From: Sphagnum magellanicum
Taxonomy: Eukaryota > Streptophyta > Sphagnopsida > Sphagnales > Sphagnaceae
DNA length: 64,000 nucleotides
Direction: 5' to 3'
Assembly (NCBI GenBank): GCA_021904315.1
Contig: CM038923.1
Coordinates: forward strand, 6,454,038 to 6,518,037
Shown piece after piece: positions 1-12,178 of the stretch. The notes under the pieces were generated by a model, which was not told the origin of the DNA, ran no database searches, and saw only the letters and a list, made by a program, of their open reading frames with translations. Both the position numbers and the translations under genes were made by a program. How positions within the stretch are numbered: the stretch's first letter is position 1; the number at the start of each line of letters is the position of its first letter.

Positions 1-1840
1 AATATCAACTTGTTGGTGAAAACACACCAAGGCCCCAAAAATTGTAATCACCAATAAAAAAATTTATAATTATTTTTGGATAGAATATGGACATTATATC
101 TTGGATGATTTTTCCTCATTTAAAATATATTTGATTAGCTTTAGACTTAATCTAGTAAAGTTTTTTTTTTTTAAATGTTGAAAAATTTGAACATATTGGA
201 TATATTTGTGACAAAATAATATCACAAAGTTTGAAAATTTGCACATATACTTCAAAATTAAGGTTGTGAGTGAAAGTTTTGGGCAATTTTTTTTATGGCT
301 AATGGTATTAATATATATTAATTAAATCTAGGATCAATTAGAAATTTAAAGTTTTTGGATGAAATTTCATTCAAAAATTGTGTTTTTTTACATTTTAAAC
401 AATAAATGCATAATAATCTCTTCTTTATAGGAACTAATCATTATCATATGAAAGAGGAGGAGATTTTATTGATGGACATTTCACTATTTTTCAGTCATCT
501 TTGTTTGATAATGTTTTATGAAACCTTATATGATCATCAAAAAGTTGTAAGTTATATACTCTATACACATTGATTTTCACCAATCCTCTTCACCTAACTA
601 TTGAATTAAGATTAATTTTGACTCAAAATAAAATTCTAATTTCAAAATATTGTCATGCAAATTTAAATTTTTTGTTGCCTATGTTTAAGATAACCAAAGG
701 ATGCCATTAAAATTTTAACTTATCACACACTATGATTACTCATTATACATCACCTTTTTTGATGAAAAGTCATTCATTCTTAGTGTGCTTTCACCCTACT
801 TGTGAATGTTGTTTACAAATTGTCAGACATGATTTCATCAATTGTGGAAAACCAAATCCCTTGATATTTTTGAGTAATGAAATGTAATGATATTCTTTGA
901 AGAGCTAGGAAGTTTTCATGAATAATGAGCATAGGATTTAATGCATTTGTGGGTAAGTTGGAAGCCTAAGTTTCTTTATGTATTTTGAAGCGTGTTATGA
1001 ATGCTCATAGTGAGAATATGCAAATTTTTTAAAAAGGTTATTAGCTTTACTAGAATGTTTAAAGTTTATCACTTTATGTTTTTCTACCATCCATTGTTCT
1101 CAAGATTGTTTATGCATACTAGTTCTTATGTATATTCTACCTACTAACAAGGAAAGCAAATTGTGTATAGCTTGTTAGACCAAGTTTAAATTAAAAAAAC
1201 ATGTGATATGGAGGATTGCTACTACAAAAGATTTTGCTTACCTTGTAGTGTGTAGTCCTTGTTGAAGCCCCATATTGACATAAATTGATTTTGGTATGCA
1301 TGTTTGTATGCCATGTTATCTATTTCTAGTGTAATTTATTTTGTAACAAAGATATGGTTGTGAAGAGATGGACATCTCAACCATTATTAATGTGCATTCC
1401 GCTTTCACAAGTTTCATAAGTCTTCACATGAAATGTAAGTAAGGTAGTAATGATCACAGGCTAATGAAAATACACATTTGTGCATAATCTTTTTTTCATT
1501 CTCTACCTTAAAGATGGATTAGATAAGACTCACTATATATTACAATTTTTTTGTAATGGCTTAGATCTCATTTCCTCACAAAGTATTGATGGTTCATACA
1601 ACAATTCCTTAACATTTCTTATGACCCTTCACAATGAAGGCAATTCTTTATGGACTACCCCATCTTCAAACATGAACTATGCTTCCTCCCACTAATGAAG
1701 GGCCCCTAGGCTCCTAGTGGCTTGTTATTTTCATTACCCATCCTAGTCGATGATGTCAAAGGTCTATACAAATGTTGTCCAAACTCCAAACATCATCCCC
1801 ATTCATCCATTAAATCCTGCTCATCAAGATCTTCCCCACA
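1..1840. other. AT-rich intergenic DNA, no gene seen
   Basis: No reading frame with recognisable protein similarity is present. The sequence is AT-rich with short homopolymer runs. The only open frames are short (65-71 codons) and look accidental. Confidence 0.6.
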
Positions 1841-2050
1841 ACACCAAAGGCACATTCAAATTCCTCCGAAATTTTCAGCTACAATTTAATTTATTTTTCA
1901 GTGAACAAATCATTCAATATTCAAAAACTTTTTCATGGCAAGTCTAAACGTCATGGAACCAAGCCCATGCACGCCTCCTCATCGAAAGTGAACATGATCT
2001 GAAGCATCCTGGTTCAGTAGATCTCATTGATACAAACAAAACAAAACAAA
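1841..2050 (+). repeat. Dispersed repeat, copy A (pair of 43833-44055)
   Basis: This stretch aligns along its length with 43833-44055 in the same orientation. Shared blocks include ACACCAAAGGCACATTC near the start, ATGGAACCAAGCCCATGCA in the middle, and a CAT-CCGGT/CTGGT-AGATCTCAT tail followed by an A/C-rich run. Several small gaps separate the blocks, so the pair is old. No coding potential or termini are visible, so the class (LTR fragment or non-autonomous element) is undetermined. Confidence 0.65.
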
Positions 2051-4199
2051 CTAACTAACTACCTTCCTTCATAGACAGATGGTGTGATTTGGAATTGCTT
2101 GAAGATAGCATGAAGAAGGACCCAATATTTTCTATATATTGAATGGTTGGTAGGTTAGTATTTCAAAAAAAAAAATTGCATTTAAAGGTCTCCCAAGGCT
2201 TAAGAATGTCATAAACATCCCTTAGACATTATTGACTAATCCCCCATCCAAACTTCAAGGTAGTAATTTCTAATATTAGTTTAATATAGAGGGTCATTAA
2301 TGGATATCAACATTGTTGTGAAATTATCAAACCAATTTGGTATTTAATGTCCAAATTACTTGGCTTAATACCAAGATATCCAACATTTAGGGTTGCATCA
2401 AACAAGAAATATTGATACCCATTTTAATATTTATAGTAGGGAACTCATCTCTTTGTTACTTTGGTATCAATCCTTGTTACTTGCTATGAGTTGTGAGCTT
2501 TAGCTAGAGCTTCTAAGGTAACAATGGACACATCTATAATATAGGGGTTTGCATTTGAAATTAATTATTGATTTTGTTCTTCAAAGTTTGATGTCTATTT
2601 ATGGAAGGAAAGGACTTCATGTAACTTCTCCTTGTTGTTCCTTTTGTTTCCTGAAAAAGGATAGGTTTGAAAAAGGATTAAGTTTCTCCCCTTCATTGGC
2701 ATTTACAATAGCTTGAACAACAAGATGAAGAAACTTGAAAAGAAACCAAGATGAAAAAACTTTGAAAATGAAAAATTATGTTGATACCAATGGTCATTGT
2801 GTATAGCACTAAACATACCTATATTAATACCATGGGTGCAATCCATTTGCAAATGTATGTATTACTTATACGAGATCGATGCCTAATTTAAAAATAAATA
2901 AATACCAATGTTGGATTGATATTTTTGTTGAAACATATATACCAAGACCATATTTGATATATAACATTCTTAATACTACAAATGAAAAGTAGCTATATAT
3001 ATATGATGCAAGTAACAAAGAAATGTGGGAGCTATGTCACTTATTGAGCAAACAAGTTCAAATGACATACTAATGTCACTAATATAACTACTTTTCATCA
3101 AACATAGAAGAATAGCTTCATCCTCATCAGGTTGATGGTTTCCCCCATAGTACAAAAAGAAGAGTGAACCTTGTTTTATGCCAAACCATTCCATAAAGAA
3201 AATGGGTCGAAAGTCTCATTATAAAAATAAATGTTAAGTTCATGTGATGAACAATCTTATGCATAATGCACATAAAATCATATATTACATTAAATGTCTT
3301 GTTGTGTAGTCTTAATACTTAATACCCGTGTTGGTCTGGTATGATAGCTTACTATAAACCCTACATAATAGGTCTATCTCTTTTTATATGAGGATTTTTG
3401 AAAGACGATATTTTGGCTTGTGTTGAAACTTGAGATTAGTTATAGGGTTATAATATCTTGAAAGACTTTGATTTTCTTTTAGAGGAGTTTTTTGAAGATT
3501 ATTATATTATTGCATGCTGAAATATTTTAGTTTCCATAATTCTTCTTTCTTTTGCCTTAAGATATTTTTTAAAATGTAAATGGCAAGGCCACAGTGTGAC
3601 ACACACCCCTTGTTTTGTTTCACTTGAGACTTTGTGAAGCAAGGAAATGTGACATTTAAAATTAATTATTTTAAAATGTCATTTTTTTATCAAATAAAAC
3701 ATAGAAAAAATCTCGACTTTTGTCATAATTAGCAGATTCAAAGAATCATTTTCTCTTCCATAACACATGTATGAGCACTTGATTGGTCTATGGAAGAATC
3801 AGGTTGGAATTAGGGTTCACTCTTTTACATCACCCCAGGGACATCATAGCCTCAACCTATATTTCACAGTTCAATCGAGCTTAAGGAAGCTTAGGGTTAA
3901 GGTAGTTTATTTTTCAAATCTATTATTATTAGGATTTTGAATCAACACCCTTTTGGAGGTGTTATGAATCACTAGTTTTTAAATCGAAAATCTAAGATTT
4001 TTTGAAGATTTGGTGGTAGCCTATCACTGCATTAACACCAAGACAACACTTAGTGCCACATCATATGACACCTAGGATTTTGGTGTTATGTAACATTGAT
4101 GGTGTGAATTGACGATCAACCTTATCTTTTTAACACCAACTTAACTCGCATTTAATTTCAATTCTGATCGATGCCTAACCCAAAGTTTTCTATTTTTTC
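2051..4199. other. AT-rich intergenic DNA, nothing recognised
   Basis: No coding, RNA or transposon signature was recognised. Open frames here do not exceed about 72 codons. Confidence 0.55.
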
Positions 4200-4420
4200 T
4201 ATTTTGTGATGTAGGCAAACTGGTGATCATCCACAAGAGGAATTAACCAAATTTGGCTATAGGTCAGAGAGGAAAACAATTTTAAAAAAAGAATCTTAAT
4301 ATATTTTGGCAACTTGCTAGCACCTATTGACTAAATTTGGCAATTTCAGGGAAAAAAAAATCCTCAAAATCTGGCAACTTTGACACACTTTTTTCAAAAA
4401 ATCCTTTAAGGAATTGCCCC
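4200..4420 (+). repeat. Dispersed repeat, copy 1 of 3
   Basis: This block matches the reverse complement of about 26790-27020, and its left part matches 36070-36170 in the same orientation. A shared core reads ATCATCCACAAGAGG followed by AATT-A-CCAAATTTGGCTA in this copy. The match to the inverted copy runs on through AATCTT-ATATTTTGG and TCCTCAAAA. No open frame is present. It is probably a non-autonomous DNA element or a fragment of a larger one. Confidence 0.6.
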
Positions 4421-4478
4421 TGATTTTTTTCCCCATCAAGTGCCATTGCCAAAAAAAAGATTGCTGCTCTACCCTAGC

Positions 4479-4505
4479 AACACCATAATATTGTTTTATG
4501 GTGTT
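4479..4505. repeat. Short perfect hairpin
   Basis: Two perfect 10-bp arms, AACACCATAA and TTATGGTGTT, flank a 7-base loop. It lies just past dispersed repeat copy 1 and could be part of that element's end structure. Confidence 0.6.
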
Positions 4506-5647
4506 TTTTGGCAACCCTAGAAACATGAATTAGAGTGTAGGCACTTAAGATCTTTGTTATGAAGTTGGAACATACCATCTCATACCATAATCCCAATTGG
4601 AATTTGAATAGTTCTGCTTCATGGAGGTGCAGCATACGAGAATTCTTGCCTTTAATCTTTTTTGGACTCAGCTATGTTTTTTTGTTTCATGGACCCAAAA
4701 TGAACTGATAGTGGTCTCAATGGGAATTTCGAAGATTTGGTACCTTCTTCTTTTTTCCTTCATTCGTGACCTAAGAAATCGATGATAGTAGAAGTTAACA
4801 TTCAACAACATAGAAAGATGTTAGATATGTAGAACTGGAAAGTTGGAACCAAAATACATACAAATCCCAAAGCAAGGAAGTTTTTGGAGGATGGAACTGA
4901 ATCACTTGAATCCTAGAGTTATTCGTAAAGTACCCCAAACTAGGGACGAGATTAGAAGTTGGGATGAAAACAGTACGCTGGGGGGAAAAAAGGGGGTACG
5001 AAACTAGTTCTCACCTATATTGGTGCTGAGGGAAGTTCCGCCCCCCAGTCTTGGATTTGCCTTACCTATGCCTTGACCGCTGCTGGCTCAAACTCTTCGT
5101 CAAATCAAAGCCTTGTCACAATAAGATCCTGCAATCTGCACTGATACCCAGTTTCATGAAACAGTCCACAACTTCGTTCACTTCACAGATGCACTCAAAT
5201 TGGGGAAGAAAAAGGGGTTTAGAGGCTCAAACTAGGGATGACAGACAGGGTGACTTTCCAGATACTGCTATTACTGTAGTACCTTGACAGTTTCAAGAAT
5301 AAATTATATTATTTGTAGAAATGTTGAAATTTTCAAAAAATAAAGTTTTCAAAGAACAAAATTTTGTGAAGGAAAATAGAGAATGTTTTGAAACATTTTG
5401 AAATATTATGCTGTTCGAAATGGAATCTTAAAAAATAATTAATTATTCAACAAACATTTGTTGAAGCTGCCTCTATATTACAGTAATTAACATGTTTTGA
5501 GATTATGAAAGAGAAATAAGATCATACATTTTTTATGATTGAGCTGTTTACAAAGGTGGATGCAATGCCAACGCGTCAAAGAAAGGCATACCTTTAAATA
5601 AACACACATCTTGGAGATGAGGGAGGCAGAAAGGTGTGATCCTGATT
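4506..5647. other. Region downstream of the receptor kinase gene
   Basis: This is the 3' flank of the minus-strand receptor kinase gene. The part nearest the stop codon should contain its 3' untranslated region, but I could not place a polyadenylation signal. A GC-richer patch at about 4890-5290 has an open frame of 78 codons (5051-5287, plus strand) without recognisable similarity. It may be a fragment of another gene. Confidence 0.4.
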
Positions 5648-8600
5648 TTATGTTGTTTTGCTAGTCCTCAGCAAATCAAGAACATTGCGCATTGTAGGTC
5701 GATCTGAGGGTGCATCTTTAGTACAAAGGATAGCAATTCGAAGCACATGGAGCATCTGGGTCCTTTGTGCATCAGTGATGGTTGTCATGAGGAGTCTTGA
5801 ATCAAGCACATCATTCACATTGGCACCACCATTCTGCTGAACCCTTGCTCTCACCCAAGCCACTATATGCATCGACTCACCAAAGCTCAAGTCAACTGGT
5901 TGCTTCCCAATTAAAAGCTCTAGTAACACCACTCCATAACTATATACATCCACTTTCTCTGTCACACTTGTTCCATAACCATATTCTGCACCGACCCCCA
6001 CCCCATCACAAAACAGTCCCAAAATGGTTACTATGGAAATTATTGTTCCAGTTGATACTCACCTTCATCAATTCAATTCTCAAAAACTCTTCCATTGAAT
6101 CCAAAAAAACACCTACTTTTGTACTAGAGAACAGACCAATCATTGATTCTGCCAAGTATGCCCTTAGTGGGCAAACCCAACGAGGGTGCAGCTCACTGAA
6201 TCGACTATTGATGATGTCAATTCTCCCAAGTAAACCCTCATTGGGAGAGCCTGGTGAGTTGCAGAATCAGCAGTTCATGGCCTGTTCAGAGGCATTAAAA
6301 TCCAGCAAGGGGGATGCTACAGGAATGCTAGGGGAACTCAATGGAACAAGGGCAGAATTGCAGCAAGTGCAGATTCAGCCTCATAATGTAGCCACCAGGA
6401 TAACCTGAATACTCAGGCCTCCTCTGCTTTAAACATTTGACAGTTCTCAATTGGCAAAATTTTCCCAAAAAATCAGCAAATTTGGTCTAAATTACATTGA
6501 AAAAAGTGATTTTTCCAAAAATTTCTCCAATAACATATGTCAGGTTGTGAAAATTCATCAAAGAAAGAAAACCCTGTTGCTTATGTGTTGAAAGCTTTCA
6601 AAATATATCACCACAAGATACATACAAACATCATATATATATATATTCACTCACCCGGAGCAATGTAGCCATGGGTGCCAGCAACAACAGCTGTTGAGCT
6701 TGCATAATTCTCTCTTGGCTGGAGTGCCATCACCTTGGCTATCCCAAAATCAGCGATATGAGGCTCCAAGTCCTCATCAAGGAGCACATTACTGGACTTG
6801 ATATCACGATGGATGATAGGCGGAATGTAGTCATCATGCAAGTATGCCAACCCTTGGGCAATACCCTCTGCAATTTTAAGTCTAGCCTCCCAATCAAGAA
6901 CCAAGCCTTTGACGTGGTTATGCAAGGCCTCAAACAGATTCCCATTGGGAACATAGTCGTACAACAAGAGCCCAATTTCTCCCCACTTGCAAAACCCCAA
7001 AAGCTTGACTAGATTCCGATGCTTGGCATTACCAATCGTATCTATTTCTCTCAAGAAGCTCTTATGGATTCGCAAATCCTTGTCTAAAGAAGCAACCTTC
7101 TTCACTACTACTACATTACCATTAGGCAGCACTGCCTTGTAGACAGTTCCATGGCTTCCCTTCCCAATGATGCAATCATCACTCAAATTACGAGTTGCTA
7201 CCATGATTTCACTGAAGGATAAATCACTACCAGGAGAACTCGTGACTTCGATATACTTATTATCCTCCAACATCACCTTCTCATCTCCTGATCCTCCTCG
7301 CCAAAAGCAACAACCCAAAACCACACAACCAAGCACACATGCTACACAACTAAACACTATGGACACTATAACACCAACACTAAGATGATCTTTCTTTCTA
7401 CTCTGGGAGGTAATGCTAGTATTGCTAAATATGGTTTGACAAAGGTCATTTTCAGCAGAATAATTCAAACATAGTCCTGGGTTTCCTACAAAAGAGCTCG
7501 AATCCGATGCAAGGAGTTTCTTAACCCATGATGGTGGCAAAGAACCATTGAGCTCATTGTATGAAACATTCACTGATTCGAGTGACAAAATTTGACCCAA
7601 TGAGAGAGGAATCGTCCCTGAGAGTTGGTTGTAAGAAAGATCAAGAACCTCAAGTGCTTGCAAGCTCCCAAGCACAATTGGGATTATCCCTGAAAATTGG
7701 TTGAAGCTCAAATTCAACATGGTCAACACATCAAGTTTTGCAAGCTCTGGAGGAATGGATCCCTTGAACTCATTTTGAGCCAAGTTGAGATCGTTCAAGT
7801 TTTTGAGGCTTGTGTAAATGCTTGGATCTTGGCTCAAGAGTTGGTTCCCTTGCAAATGGAGCACTTGTAAGTTGATGGGAAGAGAAGATGGGACAGAGCC
7901 ATTGAAGGAATTGAAGCTCAAATCCAGTCGGAAAAGCCTGTTGCAACTGGCAAGAGATGATGGAATTGCACCTTCCAAATGGTTGAACGCCAAGTTGATC
8001 GATTGAAGATTAGGAAGAGAGGAGCATTGGAGTGGTGACAAATCACCAGACAATCCATTGTTTGCCAACGCCAAATTGCTCAAATTGCTATTGAAACCGA
8101 GCTGTGAAGGAAAGGGACCAAGGAGACGATTGTTGGACAAGTCCAAGAACGAAAGCTCAGTCCCCTTACCAAAAGAATCAGGAATGGAGGTGAAGAAGTT
8201 GAAGCTGGCTTCCATTCGATACAAAGAAACACAACTCGCAAGCTCCAAAGGAATACCTCCTTCAAGCGAGTTGTGCGAGACGTCCAAGTACTTCAGAAAC
8301 CCTTGCGAACATAACCCTGGCGGCAGACTCCCGCTCAGCAAATTGTTGCGTAAATCGAGCTGTGTAAGATTGCTCTTCATGCCAAGCTCGCTCGGAATCG
8401 CGCCGGAAAGCTGATTATTGTACAAGTAAATCACTGACAGATTATTGATGTCTGCCAAGCTCGCAGGAATGGAGCCGGAGAAGTCGTTGGAGGACATGAT
8501 AAGCTCCTTGAGAGCGACAAGATCGCCGATTTCTTCAGGAATCGGTCCAGTGAATTGATTCGTCTGCACTCGCAAGCTCAAGAGAGATCGGAGATTGCCG

Positions 8601-10247
8601 ATTTGCGAGGGAATCGTACCTGAGAAATTGTTCTCGGAGATGTACAAGGATGTGAGAGTCGTGCAATTGAAAAGCTCCAACGGAAGAGTTCCTATGAAGG
8701 AGTTGGAATGGACATCCAAAGTGTCGAGCTGTTGTAGCTCTCCCAGCGAAGGCGGAATCGTTCCGCTCAAGTTGTTGCTGTACACCAGGATTTCCGTCAG
8801 GTTCTTCAAGTTGCGCAACTCTGCTGGAAGAGTTCCGGTGAGTGAGTTCGTGTACAGATACAAGCAGATCAAGTTTGTCAAGTTTCCGAGCTCCGCTGGA
8901 ATGGAACCTGTGAGCTTGTTGGTTGATAGATACAAGTACTGCAAGTTCGTCATGTTTCCAAGCTCTGGCGGAATACTTCCTGTGAAATCATTGTTGCTGA
9001 TGTCGAGAATGTACACATTCTGTAGCAAGCCAAGCTCCTTCGGTAGAAAACCTCCAAAGCCGTTGCCGCTGCTGCTGCCATTCCCGTTATCATCGACTTG
9101 CAAGTTGAGGATCAATGTTTGCAGTGTTGTTGCTTCTCCGATGCCTGCAGGTATTGATCCTGTGAAGCGATTGCACTGCATCCAGATATCGGTAATGTTC
9201 GGTAGCTTCGCTAAAAGCTCCAAACCTGGAGCACAAGCGATGCAAGTCGAGAATCAAATCAAGTCTAACAAGCGATGCAAGTCAGAATCAAATCGCAGCA
9301 GCAACATCACCAGCAGGATCAGTGAAACCACGACAATGTTACGCACTTACAGAGTGCGATTTGCAATTTGCTGGAGACATCGAGACGCATATCTGTGGGA
9401 GTGGATTTCATGACTGCTTCCGCGTACCTTGCGTGATGTCGCCGTTGAGCGCGTTGTTGTTGATGAAGAAAGAAACGAGGCTGCTAATGTTGTACATTCC
9501 TTGAGGTACGCTTCCCGTTAACTGATTGGATTCGAGGTCGAGAATTTGCAGACTGGAGCAAGCAGCAAGCTCTGGCGGAATCGCGCCACTGAGGTTGTTC
9601 CAAGAAAGAATCAAGTTCTGCAAAACGTGAAGGTTCCCGAGAGAAGGAGGAATAGAGCCATCCAGGACGTTAGTGTCGAGATCCAAGCTATTCAGTCTGC
9701 TGCAATTGCCAAGCTCCGGAGGTATGTTTCCGGACAAGAGATTACTAGAGAGATTCAGCTGTTGCAACTCTTGAAGGTCGCCAAGAGTGTGAGGGATGGT
9801 GCCATTGAGGTTGTTTGTGTCCAGGAAGAGGATCGTCAAGCTACTGCAATTGCCGAGCTCCGGCGGAATGTCTCCGAACAACGCATTAGTCGACAAATCC
9901 AGCACTTGCAATCCTTCAAGCTTACCAAGACTAGGAGAAATCCGACCAGCAAGTCCGACACCGAAGAGGTTCAGGGAAGTGACACGCTGATCTGAATCTG
10001 TGGAGCAACTAACCCCTGTCCAATTGCAGGGAGATGCGTCAGAAGCGCTCCAATCGTGGAGAGCAGAAAAAACATTTCCCGCAGACTCCAGTTCGCTCTT
10101 GAACTCCAACAAAGCCAATCCATCAGTCGACAATCCTTCTGCTGCGCCGAGAATCAAATCATAAACAAGTAGCGCGACAACTGCTGCAAGCCAAATCTGC
10201 TGAGCATGATTTCCAAATACTCTTCTAGGTACGAACTCCGGCTTCAT
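5648..10247 (-). CDS. Leucine-rich-repeat receptor-like protein kinase (LRR-RLK, subfamily XI / PEPR-like)
   Basis: Three exons join in frame: 10247-9428, 9225-6655 and 5985-5648, giving 1242 residues. Introns are 9226-9427 (CAAG|GTACGC to CTCCAG) and 5986-6654 (CCGG|GTGAGT to TGCAG). The product has a hydrophobic signal peptide (about 1-38), an LRRNT_2 cap with a PCNWTGVSC motif, about 31 plant-type LRRs, a membrane segment (about 889-914) and a cytoplasmic Ser/Thr kinase. The kinase has a GKGSHGTVY loop (about 961), a VVVKK lysine (about 982), HRD (D1081), DFG (D1099) and APE (E1131, its codon split by intron 2). All catalytic residues are present, so an active RD-type kinase is expected. 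The overall plan resembles PEPR receptors, which bind secreted peptides, but the ligand cannot be read from sequence. LRR 10 carries an N/G/S-rich insertion. The start is the first ATG of exon 1 and leads directly into the signal peptide. Confidence 0.93.
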
Positions 10248-11238
10248 GCTTGAGGTCCAAGTACTAGTAGTAGTAGTACTTCTTGTTGCCGTCGACGTGA
10301 AATCATAGAGACTTTAGCAAAGTTACTAACAAAAACTCAAGATCGGCTCAAGTCTATGCTTGAAGAGAAAAACAACAGCAACAACAAGACGAAAAGCTTC
10401 AGAAGCTCTAATTAACGGAAGATCTTCCATCCTTCCTCGAGGAGAAAGGAAAGCTGCAGAAACTCCAAACCTACTCAAGCCTATCCTTGAAAAACAAAAC
10501 AAAAACAACAACAAAGCAGCTTCAGAAGCCTCTAATTAGCTCAAGATCCTTGCTGGAGCCTGAGAAAGCAATTTAGCTGAGACTCTCTGATGATAATTTA
10601 GCTCAACATCCGAGCTGATAAGCGCCATAGTCATCATCATCCTCCTCCTCCTCCTCCTCCAACCTCCATCCTCCTCCTCCTCAAACCTCCAACCTCCAAG
10701 AACAGAAGAAAGACGCAGATCATACGCTTCAAAGTAACAACAACAACAACAACAAGAGTGTGTCCAAAACCAAGATTATCATGTTCTTGTTCTTCCTCAG
10801 TTAATCATCATCTTCTTCGCCATGCAAACAACAACACCAAGAATAACTGAAAGAAACAACAGTTCAAACAATAACAACAACAATATCTCAAGAAAACAAC
10901 AACAATGACAAGAATATCAACAACAAGGGGAAAAAAACAAGAATGACAACAATATCAACAATCATTCATGAGAGATTTTTGACCGAAGGAAAGAACTACA
11001 AAACAAGAATATGACAACAGGAGCAGCAACAGCAACAACAACTACAAAACAAAGATATGGCAACACAGCAGCAGCAGCAGCAACAACTAGTACAGAGAAA
11101 GAAAAGTAAAGAAATTCTAGTTGACTGATGTTGTTGACAGAAAGGGAGTGGGTGGTGTGGGGACTTCTTAATTGCTTACAACTGTGGTTGATGTTCCTAG
11201 TGTATAGTGTAGCTCAGATTACCTAGTGTATACACTAG
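10248..11238 (-). promoter_or_regulatory. Probable 5' leader and promoter of the receptor kinase gene
   Basis: Directly upstream of the receptor kinase start, the minus strand is rich in GTT/TTG and GGA/GAG trinucleotide runs; on the plus strand these read CAA, CAG and CCT runs at about 10637-10680, 10737-10757 and 10860-11090. Such runs are common in plant 5' untranslated regions. A perfect 16-bp palindrome, CTAGTGTATACACTAG, lies at 11223-11238. No TATA box could be placed with confidence. Confidence 0.4.
11223..11238. repeat. 16-bp perfect palindrome
   Basis: CTAGTGTATACACTAG is its own reverse complement. A related GTGTATAGTGTAG stretch precedes it. It lies about 1 kb upstream of the receptor kinase start. 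Confidence 0.6.
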
Positions 11239-11263
11239 TGTTCTTATTAATTAATTAATTATT

Positions 11264-11350
11264 TGTGGGGACACCCAAAGTTCAATGTTTTTTTTCTTTT
11301 CTTTTCTTTTCTTTTCTTTTGTGATGGGCATCTTTGATTTGTCCATCACA
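11264..11350 (+). repeat. Repeat module R1, copy a
   Basis: The order is GTGGGGACACCCAAAGTTCAATG, then a (CTTTT)n run, then GTGATGGGCATCTTTGAT and a CATCACA tail. The same order recurs at 11551-11625, and a related version is found at about 37405-37470. The pyrimidine run is a microsatellite inside the module. Confidence 0.6.
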
Positions 11351-11399
11351 TGAAAAAATTAAAAATTTAATGGAGCTTTGAGCATTCCCCAAAAAAAGA

Positions 11400-11530
11400 T
11401 GTATTGTAGTCTCCTCCTTTGAGCTGGTCATATAGCTACTCCTAGAGTAGAACTTAGGGGCAAAGCATATGGGACGAAAGCGAGTGAGGGATCATTTTGG
11501 GAACCCATTGGGAACTTGATGGGAACATAG
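11400..11530 (+). repeat. Repeat module R2, copy a (matches 25064-25220)
   Basis: The blocks TGTATTGTAGTCTCCTCCTT and GGCAAAGCATATGGGAC are shared with 25064-25220, just past the Helitron open frames. Several GGGAAC words follow in both copies. If the 25-kb copy is the 3' part of the Helitron, this may be the tail of a second, non-autonomous copy; that is inference. Confidence 0.65.
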
Positions 11531-11550
11531 TGTGACTTGTGATAATAATT

Positions 11551-11625
11551 AGGTGTGGGAACCCTAAAGTTTAAATGTTTTGCTCTTTTGTGATGGGCAT
11601 CTTTGATTGACCTGTCACCAAAAAA
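11551..11625 (+). repeat. Repeat module R1, copy b
   Basis: A second copy of the module at 11264-11350, starting GTGTGGGAACCCTAAAG and containing GTGATGGGCATCTTTGAT. The two copies flank repeat module R2 in direct orientation about 287 bp apart. Confidence 0.6.
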
Positions 11626-11938
11626 TTTACTCAAGTTTTCAACAATACTAGTGTTGTGCGGGTACTTGGGTTAGTTGGTTATTCAGAGGTGGTTCTGGTT
11701 CTAAGCACTCAAAACTTAACTGGAACCAAGTTTTAGAACTTGTTTAAACCCTAATTTTGGGCTAGGGTAAGGTTTGATAAGCAAGTGAGGAACTGGCCTC
11801 AATTCCAGCACATGATGGAATGGGTAATTGGACCCAAGTTCAGTTCCTAAGTGGACCTTATAGCTAGAATTGAAGTAGTTGGTTGGAAAAAAAAATCAGT
11901 TTCAATTCAATGCTTAAACCATAAACCTAGTACCATTG

Positions 11939-12178
11939 TCCTTCTCTTCATGTTCTTCTCATGGTTTGTGCTTGCTATCATCCCATTCCTTTTTATGTTT
12001 TTTTCATGGTTCACTGAGGTTGTCATCACTCTTTTCTTCATATTTTTCTCTTAGTTCGCACTTGTTGTCATTGCCCTCCTCTTTGTGTTTTTTTCCTAGT
12101 TTGCACCTACTATCATCACGTGCCTTTTTTTTGTTCATTTCCTAGTTTGTGCCCTCCATCATTGCCCTCCTTTTTTAA
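11939..12178 (+). repeat. 45-bp minisatellite, about 5 units
   Basis: A pyrimidine-rich unit recurs with its GTT core at 11964, 12009, 12054, 12099 and 12145, a period of 45, 45, 45 and 46 bases. Units have diverged but keep the order TTTTC-T-AGTTTGCAC-TATCATC-CC. Because 45 is a multiple of three, short hydrophobic open frames cross the array; these are probably accidental. Confidence 0.7.

Noticed and set aside
5797..6408. A 203-codon plus-strand frame
   Set aside because: It covers intron 2 and exon 3 of the receptor kinase on the opposite strand and has no recognisable motif.
8595..9413. A 272-codon plus-strand open frame
   Set aside because: It is antisense to the LRR region of the receptor kinase. 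The periodic LRR codons keep the opposite strand open.
9546..9995. A 149-codon plus-strand frame
   Set aside because: Antisense shadow of exon 1 of the receptor kinase, again from LRR periodicity.
10326..10514. A possible upstream open frame in the receptor kinase leader
   Set aside because: The frame does not begin with ATG (its first codon is TTG), and the sequence is low in complexity.
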